Positions 1 through 12,262 of a stretch of DNA of 64,000 nt are shown here, one piece after another. Numbering within the stretch: position 1 is the stretch's first letter; every line of letters begins with the position of its first letter. Source of the stretch: Apus apus (taxonomy: Eukaryota > Chordata > Aves > Apodiformes > Apodidae); assembly GCF_020740795.1 (NCBI RefSeq), contig NC_067285.1:94075152-94139151 (forward strand). Direction: 5' to 3'. The translations under genes and the position numbers were made by a program. Below the pieces are notes generated by a model. That model did not search any database. It saw only the letters and a list, made by a program, of their open reading frames with translations, and was not told the origin of the DNA.

Positions 1-1169
1 AAATGTTTTCTGCAAGTAAGTATGCTTGTATGACCCCAAAGTGAGAGACTACTAATATAGCTAATATACCAGTTGGCTGTTTTCACATTTTATTTAATTT
101 ATTTATTCAAACTGTTATTCTCTTGCCATTGTGAAATGGAGTACAGTGGTATGAGTACTCTGACCTTGGAACACATTAAAATGAAACACACTGACTGTCC
201 TGATGTACATTTCAAAGTGTGCAAGCCTGCTGGTAAAGCTCTTGCGAGACTCTGTTTTTAAACTAGATATGATACTTTTTTTTTTTTTCCCCCCATTAGA
301 AGAACCCTTTAGAAAACCATGTTCCTAAGCATGTATTAAGCTATTTTGAGATTATATTGATGTTAGAGACACTGGTATGTTTCTATATGTTCTCTGCCAA
401 AATCTTAATGTAATACTTGAATAGTTATAGAAATTACTTATAAAAATATATATAAATAAAGGCATATGGCTATCTAACTTGTTCAAGCTTTATAATATCT
501 ACCCAAAAAAAAATATCTTTGAAGATATATAGCCTTCAAGTTTAACAGCTGTGAGATTTTGAATTCACTCTGTCTTGATGTTTGCAAGGACTATGCTATT
601 TGTGGGCCTTAACTTTTATGTCACTTCCGTAAAACTGATGTTTCCTACAAAAGATTCAAACACTGTTCTGATCAATAAACTTAATGACACAGAGATCCTT
701 ACTATGAGATTTTGCAAAATAACAGAACATATTTTGATTCATATTTCCCTTATTTCTCTAGTTGTGTGGGAATATATAAAAGACAAAGTTTATACCTTAC
801 CTACATATAAATTAAAAAACCATCTCATTCATGTGAAATAATTTGGTTTTAAAACAGCTTTAAGATATTGCTTGTCCTTAGTTTTGGATAATTTTGAATG
901 TTTTGAGAGGAAATAATAAACTAATGTGAAAGTAATAATAAAAGGTCTGCTAATAAAGTCACAGTACACAATGATGATAATTTCTATATAAAAGTAATTA
1001 TTCTTTTGATCTAAGAAAGACAAAAATATAACAATTAAGCCATTTAAGCCTCTAATGGTGGTCACTTCTAGTCCTCTTATGGGTTTAATAGCTTTATGTG
1101 GAACTTGTAAAACAGACTTAAAATGTAGTTAAAAGAATATTACCCCACCAGGGAAGCACTTAAACCTGC

Positions 1170-1340
1170 CCCTCTGCCAAAAAAGAAACAACCCAAAACA
1201 AAACAAAAAAGATCTAAAAATAAACAAACAAAAAACCCCACCAAAAAAACCCCACCAAACAAAACCACAAAACCCCCCAAAAACCCAACAAAATAATAAT
1301 TAAAAAAAACCCACAACAACCAACCAACTGACCAAAAATT
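1170..1340. repeat. A/C-rich low-complexity tract
   Basis: Almost no G on the plus strand for roughly 130 bases, with runs of A and C (CCCC at 1236-1239 and 1250-1253, CCCCCC at 1273-1278, CCC at 1284-1286). The minus strand therefore carries four closely spaced G tracts, a possible quadruplex. Confidence 0.8.
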
Positions 1341-2777
1341 TATCTATTTAGTCACCCCAAAACATTTTGGAGATTTGATTATATTATTAGGTAAGCTAGA
1401 ACATATCTTTCCCAACAACTGAATATTGATATTAAAATTTGAAGTTATAAAGAACCTAATTTTTAAATGCCAAAGGTTTAAAGCTTTTTTATTTGCAATA
1501 TTAATAGTAAAGACTATTGAAAACAACTTAGCCTGGAATGAGCTCTATTAAGTTAGAGTTTATGGGGATTTCATTGAGATCAAAGCAGTGGATGATGAAT
1601 ATAAAACTTAATTTATATTTTTTTTTGCAGCTCCTCAACATAACTTAGAAATCAATGAACGTGAACTTCAGTTTGAAATCCCCCAAATTTGTCAGAATTT
1701 CAGGCTAGCATCAAAATTCTGTAGCACTAGAGCATTAACTAGATTCATTTTACACAGCACATAAACTAAACTGAACTGTGATGTCTAAACCTGTTACATG
1801 TATTGGTTCATGGAAGTTTTGTAGTTAAAACTGAAACAAATCAAAGTTCATACTTGAAAAACAAGTTCTCTGAGGTTCAAAGCAATCTTTTCCTCAGGAC
1901 TGCAAACTTAACCAACTCCTTTGGCTTATGGACCTTTTTCATGGAAATTTTTTTTTTTAATATATAAACTTTACTATTCCTTATTTTACTGCTCCCTCAT
2001 GCAGATGCACAGTTTTTGAGCATACATAATTGTATCTGAGTTTATACCTGCTACTTTTTCAGTAAAATGTTGATCTATCTATTTATCCTTGTTGCACAAA
2101 CACAGTCAAAACAAAATTTCTCTGTCCCTTAAAATCCTACTTCTAGTTTGATCAGCAATCAATCTACATTAATTATTCAGTTTTTAATTAAATACCAGGT
2201 GAAATGTTCCAGCAGGAAATAGCGAGTAGTCTGTGCCCCAAAAGAGGGAAGGTTTTCTGGACTTGTACAGTATTGTTACATTGATCACTAGGTATGCTTT
2301 TCCTACTGAGCCCAGTTTTCAGCTAGTTTATTTAAGAACAGATATTTTAATCACTTTCTTGGAGTAAAGCTGCACAGATCTTGCAAGGACAACTTCATGT
2401 TCCTCTCCACCCTCTTTTTGTCTCTTCATTATATTAATATTACTGGTAAGGTCAAAGCTATTCAGTAATGGAGAATCAGTCTCAGTAAAAAAGCCACAAT
2501 ATTATGTGCTTTCAGCTAAATTTTTCATGTCACAATAAGAGAAATCATACTATGTTATTTCTTAATAATCTAAGCTAATATAAAGGAACATTCACCCAGA
2601 AAATACAGATAAATAAAAATACAAATTCAATAATATAAATGTAAGGATTTATATACCAAGCAATTTAGCAACTTTTATTAATCTAGGTCTGTATTACAAG
2701 CTAAAGATAGCATAGTTATGTCAGTCAGAGAGATTGTAGACAGATATCATACTACAATTGACATGGGTGGAAGACCC

Positions 2778-2851
2778 CTGTTACAGGTATGCCTTCCAGC
2801 TGCTCATTATTACCCTTTTGCCAGCAGAAGCTGGAAGGCAGTAACCTCCAG
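2778..2851 (+). other. Imperfect hairpin with a 12-bp perfect stem
   Basis: TGCCTTCCAGCT at 2790-2801 is the exact reverse complement of AGCTGGAAGGCA at 2829-2840. A further 3 bp inside and about 7 bp outside can pair across small loops. A strong donor-like ACAAG|GTAAGC lies downstream at about 2907-2916. It could be a small-RNA precursor or a piece of an old inverted-repeat element; no family is recognised. Confidence 0.4.
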
Positions 2852-5224
2852 CAGAGTGGTTTCGATGACTGATTCTTCATCTTCTTCAGGCAAAATCACA
2901 AGGTAAGCACAAGCAATTTAAATAGTTGGCTTGAGGCTAAGGACAGATACCCTCTTTCAGATCTAGCTGTGCTCATCATTTTTGTTCCTAGCCCTCTCTA
3001 TGCTGGAGTCTGTGCTAACTCAGAATGCCCAACCAAGTTGTAGGTGTCTCAGGACTACTTCTGAGACAAGCTAACTGAGATCTATGTAGACCCTATTTAA
3101 GCTCAGCTGTTAACTTGATGGTAGTAGATTCTGTGGTAGTCTCTGTTATAAGCAGCCTGGTGTGTTTTTCTGTGTCATTTGGAAACCTGACTGTCTTTCC
3201 TCAGAACACTACCTGCTGAGCTGTGGCAAGAAGAAAGCTCCAGCCGGTGAGAAAGGGATAGATAACTTCCACTGCTATATCAGCACTTGTAAAGGGGTCT
3301 GTTTATAGAGCTCTAGGCAGTTAAGAGGGATAAGAAATGTGATCCCTGATTGACACAGTTTTGTTCACAGATGACGAGGCTTTACAGACACAATTACAAA
3401 GCTGCTTTAGTTCTGTTCGAGACTCATGTTAGAAAGACATTCTATACTTGTACAAAGCATGCTTTTTCATCCACACTAGTATCATGCTGCCAGTAAAATA
3501 TTTGATACTGCATCAGGTCTCAGGTTCTAAATGTACCACTCAAAAAAATGCCCTAACTAAAAGAAAACTGCAGTAAAAGCAACATGTAAGACACTTTTAT
3601 TTATGTTCTATCAGCTGGTATCAAACCTGGGCCTTATCTAATTAGTGTAATTAAATGTGAGGATGTTAGGAAGGAAACTGCAAGTGTGCTGAACTTGCCT
3701 ATTCAAAACACAAATCCTTCCTTCTAGTAAAATCCAGAGTTTTCAGAATGTAAGAAACAAAGATTCAGCTTGTGCTTTTAAACAGAGGAAAGTCTTAACT
3801 GTAAAGACTTTGTTAGAACTGAGTGTATTATAAATGCATTAGCTATAAATATTGTGTCCATTTTGTAACTGTGTTAAAACTGCTGCTAGGCAGCAGTGTT
3901 TCCTTGGCCTGAAGGGCTTTAGCAAAACAGACCTTTTACTCAGGCTTCTCCCAGCCACACAGTAAGGAGGGGCTTGACAGAGGCACAGAGCTCAGCTGCA
4001 GTGCACACATACTATAAGAATAGTCTCTTTTGCCAATGACTTTCAGCTACTGTAGGTCATTCGTTATCACAGTGCACTTTCTGCATGTGCCACTGATACA
4101 AAGAGGCTGTGACTCCAGTTGGTGATTCTTTGAACTGAAATGAACATCATTCTCTAAAAGGTACTGAATATTTCTTCAGCAGGATTTCAAAAAAATGTAA
4201 CAAAGTTATGTGAGTTTAAGTGATCTAACAAAGAGGCAACATGAATACAGGGAAGAAGGTCAAACAACTTTGTGTTAGGGTTGTTAGTAGAAGCTTAAGC
4301 TGCTATCTTCATAGATAGTTACGTTACATGAGTAGAATCAAGTTGGTTCTTCTAGATTAACATGCACTGTAATCACACAGTCATTTTTTCATATGGCAAT
4401 AGTCTTAATTTTTTAAGTTTGCCCTGCAGTGACACTAGCTCTGGCAAATTCTACTTTTGCAAGAATCTTAAGTGAAGCAATGGCAGTGAATAAATGTCCT
4501 TACAGATAAACTACAGTAAAAGCTTCAATCTCAAATGGTGAAAAATTTACTGAGACACTTAGTTGCATATAGCATTGCTAGCTACATGAGTGGCAGATCA
4601 AATTTTACCGATTACTGCAAGTTCTGCTTTTGTCTCGCTGATGCTAATCTTAGGTCTTTAATCTGTTCAAATGACAGCTGCTAAAATTATCTTACTCATC
4701 TCTCATTTCTTCTGTTACATGTCAATGAAGAGTCCAGGTACTGATGCCCTCTTCCATAGTGCATTAGATATAAGATCTTAATCTTATTCAAGACCTTACA
4801 TAATTTAGACCTAATTTTGTCTCGTGATACCTCTTAATCTCTTTGCTGCGTTGCCACAGATGAAGGTCTTAATGTTCTGTTCTCTCTCCAAATTCTACTT
4901 GAGATTTTAATCCCAATTAATTTGCATGTATTATATTCCATGTTTCAAAATATTCTTATTCAAAACTTAGAATGTATTTTTTTTAAAATCTTGGTTGTTA
5001 TTAATAATTACAACAATAAAAGAATAGGGGAGAAGAAAAGCAGTGTTGTAAAGGTTCAAGTTACCATTTCTTAGTCCTTCTGAGAATATAGCATTGCCCC
5101 ATATTCTACAGTAAAAACTGGCACTGGTAATTTTTAATAAACATGGATAATCCATAATAATTCATAATACTGAACACACCTCTAATTATCTTACTCTTAT
5201 TTACTATAAAACAGATACATTAGG

Positions 5225-5530
5225 TTACATTCCAAAAACTTTATTTATCTGTGTACACTAACGACTCGCTTTTCATGACAATTAGGTGTTCAGAGTCTTT
5301 CAACGGAGCTGCTAGATGCTGGAAATGAGCCTTCCAAATGGAAAACCAGAAACATTCTTTCTCCTTTCTGAAGCTATTTTTGTGTATTACATACAGGCAG
5401 GAGCATTAATTGGCTTGCTTATCTGTTAGCCCTCTTAGCAGCCCTTAATATGAAATGTCTCTTGGAACATATTTCAACATTCATTAATTCTGACAATTTA
5501 TCATCACTACCTCATACTAAGTGTGTCGGT
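5225..5530. promoter_or_regulatory. Candidate conserved non-coding element
   Basis: A repeat-free block with retained CpGs (AACGACTCGC, TCAACGG) and clustered homeodomain-type cores (CATTAATTGG, CATTAATTC) and other AT-rich factor sites. The call rests on composition only; conservation cannot be seen from one sequence. Confidence 0.25.
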
Positions 5531-6719
5531 GACAACAACTCTCACAGAGAACTTCTAAATTATGTCCCCTGGGATGACATTCCGTGGCATACTCAACCTT
5601 ACTGCTAAGGTCAGTGACACAGATTTGCTTTCAACAATGTAAGCCAGGCCAAGAGTGACAGCCAGACTACTCAGCATGACAGAAATGAGTAAGGTTTGAA
5701 AAGGCTTTTCATTTGTAAATTACAGAAACAAGCCATACTAGAAATTCCAAACTTTGACCAGCTAGGAGCATCTTTGAACACAATGGATCATTACTTCTTG
5801 AACTGGTTTAAGATGCAGAAGGTGAGATGCTAGTGTTTTGGCTCCATAATTCTCAGTATAACTAAGTAGAAAGGTATTCTTACAGAAAGAGTTAATGCCT
5901 TCCCAATGATTCTGGCATCAATCCATGTATTTATAATCCTACCATAGGCAATCATCACTTGCCACTGACAAACTTCCTAATGCTTTATTTCCTACCCTCC
6001 TCTTTTAGCAAGAACAGCTGCTTCTTTAAGCCCTATTTGATATTATAATCACAATGTCTTATTTCAGTTATTAACTTTCTGGAACAGTGTATCTGGATGT
6101 TTAGGTACCAAGTCCTTAAATCATATAAAGAAAATACAGAGCAAATTTATTCCTCAGGTGGATGTTTTCCACATGCTAAAATAAGTAGAATGATCTTGAC
6201 TCATTTATATAGGCATGAATACTCTTGTGATACACTTGTGAGCATTTAGAAATCAGAAATTAATTAGCATGAAGAAAAATTAAAAACAAAACAAAAACCC
6301 AACCCAAAACATAGAGACTACAGTATCAGTTATTAGATCTAAATGATTTGTGGCCCTGTAGGATTTGTTCCTCTATACAGACCCCCCAAAAAATGAAGGA
6401 ACACAGGGGTTAAATTTTGGGTTTGTTTATCATTTTCATACAGTTCAAATGGCTAACATCAGCTGTATGTTCAGAGGCTAAGGTCAGATATAAGCAAACA
6501 ATAACAGTTATCTCTGCCTTAGCTTGGCACATACATATTAAAAATGGTTAGTAAAATTTTTTGGTACCTCATCCCATGGTCTTTCATGCCCACTGTATTA
6601 TTACACCTATACCTCATTACTTCTGTGTAGTTATATGATTAAAGACTCATCTCTAAACATCTCTAAAGGGTACTCAGAACAACAATGATAGAATGAAGAA
6701 ACTAAATAACTCAGGGCAA

Positions 6720-7583
6720 ATGGAGGCCCTGCCCCTGACATGGCCCCCTCCCTGAGCTATCAGAGGGCAGGCAGCAGCCCCATCACCCAGGTATGACACC
6801 ATTCAGTATGAGTCAAGGGAAGAGCACATGGATCACCAGGGGTGTTACTGCCTACAGGGCTGTGGAAATCATTATGAAATGAGAGGAAAAGCATTTTGGA
6901 CTGTACAAGACTTATTATTGGATGTTTAGAGGAGGAGTCAAAGGCAGGGAAAGGAACAGACCAAGCCATTTTTAGAAGGAACAAGCATCCAAAAAGTAGA
7001 TGTATAGGAGGAAAGAGGTTGGATATGTGTAAATGTAGATGGCTGGTCAGTACACTTATGTGACTATGCCCTCTACCTGGCCACCAAAGTCTGTCCTGCC
7101 TTTTAATTAAACTCTGTTTCTAACTGTTTTTATGGATGAAGGACTGTTGTTTGTGCATGTGTGCATAGGAGGTCTAAGTGTCTGTATGCAGAGTGAAGAC
7201 CACAGATCATAGGTAGGGGGCTGTGCGTAGTCTGAGTACCAACAACTAGAGTGGGGTTGTAGGCAACAATGGCTTGTCCATCTGGCTGCTGGATAGACTG
7301 AGTATCTAAGACCAGCTTCTGCAGGGATTCATATTGTGTTTACTTCTGTCCCTGCCCAATAACTGGCCTGATAAGCCAGACTGAGGAACAGGGTAAGGCC
7401 ACTGGAGATGTGAATGGGAGTGCTCTGTTATCTGTCTGTGTTGATCCATGTGGCCTATTGTGTGCATATGCACATAGGTATTACATGTGTGTACATGTGT
7501 GCCTACTCAGGACTCAGACTCATTACTGGCTGGACCTGAGAACGTGGAACTGCATCAGCCTTAACGCTATTGGGCTATCAGAT
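6720..7583 (+). mobile_element. LTR-like interspersed repeat, copy 1
   Basis: It matches the repeat at 43655-44222 plus 45464-45630. Shared landmarks in order are CCCTCCCTGAGCTA, ATTATTGGATGTTTAGAGGAGGA, TCTGTCCTGCC..ATTAAA near 7090-7110, AAGGCCACT..CTGTCTGTG, and GTGTGCCTACTCAGG..CTGGACCTG near its end. The ATTAAA followed by a T/G-rich stretch resembles an LTR R region. No terminal repeats or coding capacity are seen; the subfamily is not recognised and the ends are approximate. Confidence 0.5.
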
Positions 7584-9468
7584 TTGGCAGCTCCTAACAA
7601 TTTCTACTTTAGTCCTTCTCATCCTTGTAATTTAATCTTCTCACTGCCTTGGCCTTACAATTATTATTTTTTTTTCAGAAGCAGCAGAGGTAGCAACCGC
7701 TTTATCTAACAGAATTATGGCCTATTCAAAACCCATCTAAAAGAAAAAAATATTGTCTTACCCTTGGTTTAATTGTATAGATGATTAATATCAACTAAAC
7801 TATAGGAGTTGCAAGCTTGGCTTCACAACCATGTAGATGCTTTTATGTACTTGATGTAAAGCCTCCAGCTTTGAAGAAAACTTAAAAAATTAAAATAAAC
7901 AAAAAACCACCACAACCTGATTAAAAAAACCCCAATCCTCAATGTTATCTATGCCATATATTGCAGAAGATTACTTACATAAAGAAATAATAATATTTGA
8001 AAAGGAAGTAAATACATAGACACACATGAGAACTGTGTAAATAGCATTGAAGATATTCCCTGATGTTACATGAGCTGTCCTCAAACAGCCATTGAGAAAG
8101 AAGTCTTGGTAATTATGTATTCCTTTTCACCACAGTAATCTCAATTATGAAAGCTTTTAAACAAAACTGTAACGACTACTGTGTACTTAAAAAGACTGCA
8201 ATGGAATTGTTCTCAGAACACTGAAACAAATTACTTCCTTGCCCTCCTGATTTTAGCAATTAAGATTTTGCCAGTTGAAAGGGAAATGAAATAGTAATAA
8301 CGGATTTACTCAGCCATGTCAGCAGAGTCTTTTGGTTTTCATGCTAAGGTCATGACAAGCATGATGTTCATAAGATGTTATGGCAAGGAAATTCAATATA
8401 TCATATTTTTATGTTTTTAAATGTCAATATGCTGTTATCGCTGCAATAAAATAATAGAAGGGGTTAGATTCAGTAGAGTACGTAGGCATTACAATTCAGA
8501 ATTCATAATACTTACCTTTTAGGCATTGCCTTGCCTAAAATCCTGTGTCAGGTGGTTGGGTTCCTCAGTGAGGTGAAAGTAAAGTACCTGAAAAGTATAA
8601 TTATTACCTTCAAAATTGTAATAACTATCCAAATAATAATAATTTACTTGCCCAGAGGATTATATAGGAGATCACAGAGAAAACTACAGAACAGCTTTGA
8701 TACACAAAATCACACCTCTCCTCAGCTCTCATAATGTTTCTTAGAAGTCCAGTGCAGCAACATCTGTGCTACAAGCTAACCAGCTACACAATATATGCAC
8801 TAATTTAGGATAGTTCTAAGCACTACCAAAGTTAAGATTTCCATGAAATGTGGGCAAACATTTGCCACACAGTTGCAAATAAAGTAGGTGAAGGATCTTT
8901 TCCTGCTACTTACAGAGCAGAGGCAGCTTACAAAGCATGTCCTTGCTCTAGCTGCAGTCACAGTTCCCGTTTCACAGTTGAGACTGGGTAATTGACTGTA
9001 GTTGAGTTTCTGTTCTATTTAAGTGCAAACACTACCATATTAGCTGAAATCACCAAAGGCATTGTAAACTAATGCATCAGACTTTTCCCAGAACTAGAAG
9101 CACAACACTGTTATGTACAAATCAGTTAGTGGAAGATGCTGCTCCTCTTTCACAGCTTTTAAGACTGCAGTTGCTAACTCTTATATCAGAGATAGGCCTA
9201 GTGCATGCAAACACACCAGCCGTAGATTAAAATTTTACTTGCAAGTCAGTGTGCCATAGCTGAGATCAATATGAAGAAGTTTCAGGCAACTGACTCAGGA
9301 TGACAGCAAGGTTCCACCCTTTTTTCCACCCAGTTTTTAAACTGTATTTTATCAAAACACTTGGTGCTTACATCCAGTTACTCAAAGGGTTTAACAGTGT
9401 CCTTACTTTTAAAATTGGGCAAGGAGAAAAACAAGCCTGTTACCACGTACTTTTAAATATTTTGGAAG
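7584..9468. other. Unique AT-rich DNA
   Basis: Nothing recognisable as a gene or transposon. There is a short A/C-rich patch near 7885-7935. Open frames are at most 67 codons, apart from the spurious 7410-7709 frame that overlaps the LTR-like repeat. Confidence 0.6.
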
Positions 9469-10037
9469 TGCACTGTTTTTTGCTTGGATAGAGTTTATTT
9501 TCTTTATAGCAGAGGATATGAGGTTGTGTTTTAGATTCTTGACAAAAAAAGTATTGGTAACACACTAATTTTTTTTTAGCTTTTGCAGTGTTCACATAGC
9601 ATTGAGGCCTTCTCTGTTTCTCATTCAGTCTCCGCAGTGAGTAGGTGGTAGATGCATAATAGGCTGGGAGTGGACACAATGAGGCAGATCTGAACTAACC
9701 AAAGATATATTCCATACCAAATAACATCAAGCTCAGCAATAAAGTAGAAAAGAGAGGGGTTTGGGAAGGTTAGCCATCTTTTGTTTAGAAACTGGCTGTG
9801 CATCAGTCTACCCATGGAAGTTGGGGAGTGACTGCCTTTATTTCACTCTTTTTGTTTACTTCTCTCTTCCACTTACCCTTCACTTATTAAAAAACTTCTA
9901 AAATCTTATTTTTTCTATATGCACAAGTCTTCTTGCTTTTATTCTTCCTCTACTCTTCTCCCATTCCCAAGAGGAGGAGGAGAAGCAAGTGAGTGGCTGT
10001 GTAGTACTTGGCTGCCCACCAGGTTTAACCCATAACA
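9469..10037 (+). mobile_element. Solo LTR of an avian ERVL-type endogenous retrovirus
   Basis: The unit starts TGCACTG and ends AACCCATAACA. It has the arrangement of a common avian LTR: GAGTTTATTTTCTTTATAGCAG near the start, TTCCATACCAAATAACATCA then CAGCAATAAA in the middle (poly(A) signal near 9740), and a 3' end reading GGCTGTGTAGTACTTGGCTGCCCACCAGGTTTAACCC. The flanks are GGAAG (9464-9468) and GGAGG (10038-10042), a likely 5-bp target duplication with one change. No internal viral genes flank it, so it is a solo LTR. The same family interrupts a CR1 at 22137. Confidence 0.75.
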
Positions 10038-10920
10038 GGAGGATAAAGCATTCTTTCAGCAAATGGGAAACCAGGATACACCCCTGCCTTCATTCTCAGC
10101 AAATTCAGATCAGCCTCTTTCCTGGGAGATCATGAGATCTCTGCAAGGCAGTTATTATCAGGTTATGAGCTAACTATGTAAATTATTTTAGTATCTCTTT
10201 TCAATGTTGTGCCATGAGCCAAATAATTTAGATTCCTTCTTATCATTGGTAGTGATGCCAATTTTTTTCCCTTGCATAATGAACATCTTCAAATGTAATA
10301 CATGTCATGCTATGAAAAATTACAAGTCACATTCTTGTCATTTGTTCTGTTTCTTGCAACCTACCCTTTTGCTTTGCTATTACAGAGCTAAAAAAAAAGC
10401 TTAGTAAATGGCAAATGATTTATCCGTTCAAATGCTTTATAAATAGCATTGAAATTGGAAGATAACATCAAAAAAAATACAATGTAAATCTTCAACAATT
10501 TTACTTAAAACCTTTTTCTTCTTCTTTTTTTTTTTCTCTTTCCATTAAGTATCTGGGGTTTGGTTGGATTTTTATTTTCCTGCTAGTCAGAAAATAAACT
10601 TTATTTCAGTCTGAAATGTCTGTTTAATTAAATCACTTTTTAATTTATATTTTACCTCTACTCTGTATGTTCATATTAAATCAAGCACATCTTCCTTGAT
10701 ATTTCAGTTAATACACATCAATGTACATATTGGTGAGGCCAACTGATAAAAAGATTGAATTCTGATTCTATGTGATCCACACATGATTTGGTGTTGTATT
10801 TTCAAATATATTCAAGTGTGTCATTTAGGCACTTGTACAGGATTTCCCAATAAAAATATTTATATAGCTTCAGAGTCTAACTCTCTTTGAAAATAAACTA
10901 GTTTTTTCTTTACAGGAAAA
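10038..10920. other. Unique AT-rich spacer between two LTRs
   Basis: No gene recognised. A pyrimidine-rich stretch occurs near 10515-10545. Confidence 0.6.
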
Positions 10921-11881
10921 GGAACAGACCCATGGCTGCTCACTCAACCGTCTCCCCCTCCTCCACCCACACAGACTCTGGGATGAGGAGGAAAAAGCTC
11001 ATGGGTTGACACAAAGGACTATGACAGTTCTTCACCGATTAAGGTCCCAGGCAAAACAGATTTAACTTGGGGAAAAAAATAACAATTTAATTTCACACTA
11101 ATCAAACACACACAGGACACAGACAACACAAAGAGCAGGGCTTGCATGTGTTACCCCACCCCTCCCTTCTTCCCCAGGCCCAAATCACTTTGTTCCCAGT
11201 TTCTCTCCCTCCTTCCCCCCAGTGGCACAGGGGGACAGGGGATGGGGTTTAGAGCCAGTTCACAGGCTGGTGGGTCTTGCTGCACCATCCTCCTCAGGAA
11301 GGACTCCTTACAGTCCTCCCCTGCTTCCCCACGGAGTCCTCCACGAACCTCTCCTTCATGAGTCCTTCCCATGAGGTCTGGAGCTGCTCCAGCCTGGGCT
11401 TCCCACAGAGTCACAGGCTGCTTCAGGAACAAACTCCCCTGGTGCCAGGGTCTTCCAAAGCTGCGTGATTGGAGTCCACAGGCAGCAAATCCACTGGCCA
11501 CAAAATCCAAGTCCACTGGCCAACTTCACCCCTCCTGGCGCCTTCAGGGAATGTTCTACCACGTTCCTACACGAGTGCAGGGGGACAGGTGCCATCTCGC
11601 CATGGGTTGCAGGGGAAGTTCTGCTTGGACACCTTCTTCCCCTTCTTCCTTACCAACCATGGACACCTCTCTGCCTCTCCAGCTCAGCTCTTCTTTCTTA
11701 AGTGCTCCTCTGCTCAGGTGTTATCTCAGTTCTTTACTATGTTAATCACTGAGGCACATCTATTGTCCCTCAAATGGATCCTTGGTGTTTTTTTGGAGCA
11801 GGGGGAGCTTCTCATCTTCTTACTGGAGCCACTCCTGGGCCCCTTCCCCACTACCAATAAATCCACCAAACCAGCACAACA
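10921..11881 (-). mobile_element. Long avian LTR (probably ERVL-related), reverse orientation
   Basis: On the minus strand it begins TGTTGTGCTGGTTTGGTGG near 11881 and runs through GC-rich sequence with repeated TGGAGCAG/CCCATGG-type segments. The CAATTTAATTTCACACTAATC stretch near 11080-11105 supplies a reverse poly(A)-like signal. This layout matches a long LTR common in bird genomes. The GC content is far above the flanks, which is why long spurious frames appear here (for example 11469-12047, 192 codons). GAAAA occurs on both sides (10916-10920 and 11882-11886), but the element's 3' end lacks a clear CA, so that end may be truncated. Confidence 0.6.
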
Positions 11882-12262
11882 GAAAATTACAGATTGTTTT
11901 AATATTTTTTCCTTAAATGATCTTAAAAAACTTTCTGCATTGTTTCTTTGTATTTCAGAACATTCTGACTCATCATTTCAGACATTTTTAAACATTCAAG
12001 GTACTCTAATAGGTTTGCAGCTAACATGTTGTTTATTTCCAACCTAAGACTTCTCTGAGAAAAAATGGAGAAACTTTCCAACATAACACATAACCTTAAT
12101 TCCTACAGCTGTTTAGCTTCATAATTTTAGTGACTGCAGGTCAGTTTGGAAAGAGTTGTGCTCACAGTAATCTCATTTCAGATGCTTATCTCTTTTGGGT
12201 TTGTTAGAAATGAAATGTAGTCTTGATTTTGCATTCTAGTGTTAGAAACATAGTGTCAGGTT

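Larger units (their letters stand above)
1..6719. other. Unique AT-rich gene-poor DNA downstream of the protocadherin
   Basis: I see no exon or transposon I can name. Open frames are short (62-88 codons) and have no recognisable family. Separately listed are an A/C-rich tract (1170-1340), a hairpin near a splice-donor consensus (2778-2912), a small hairpin (3879-3897) and a conserved-looking block (5225-5530). Confidence 0.6.

Noticed and set aside
11469..12047. 192-codon open frame, the longest in the window
   Set aside because: It lies mostly inside the reversed long LTR, where raised GC content removes stop codons; it runs antisense to that element and shows no protein family.
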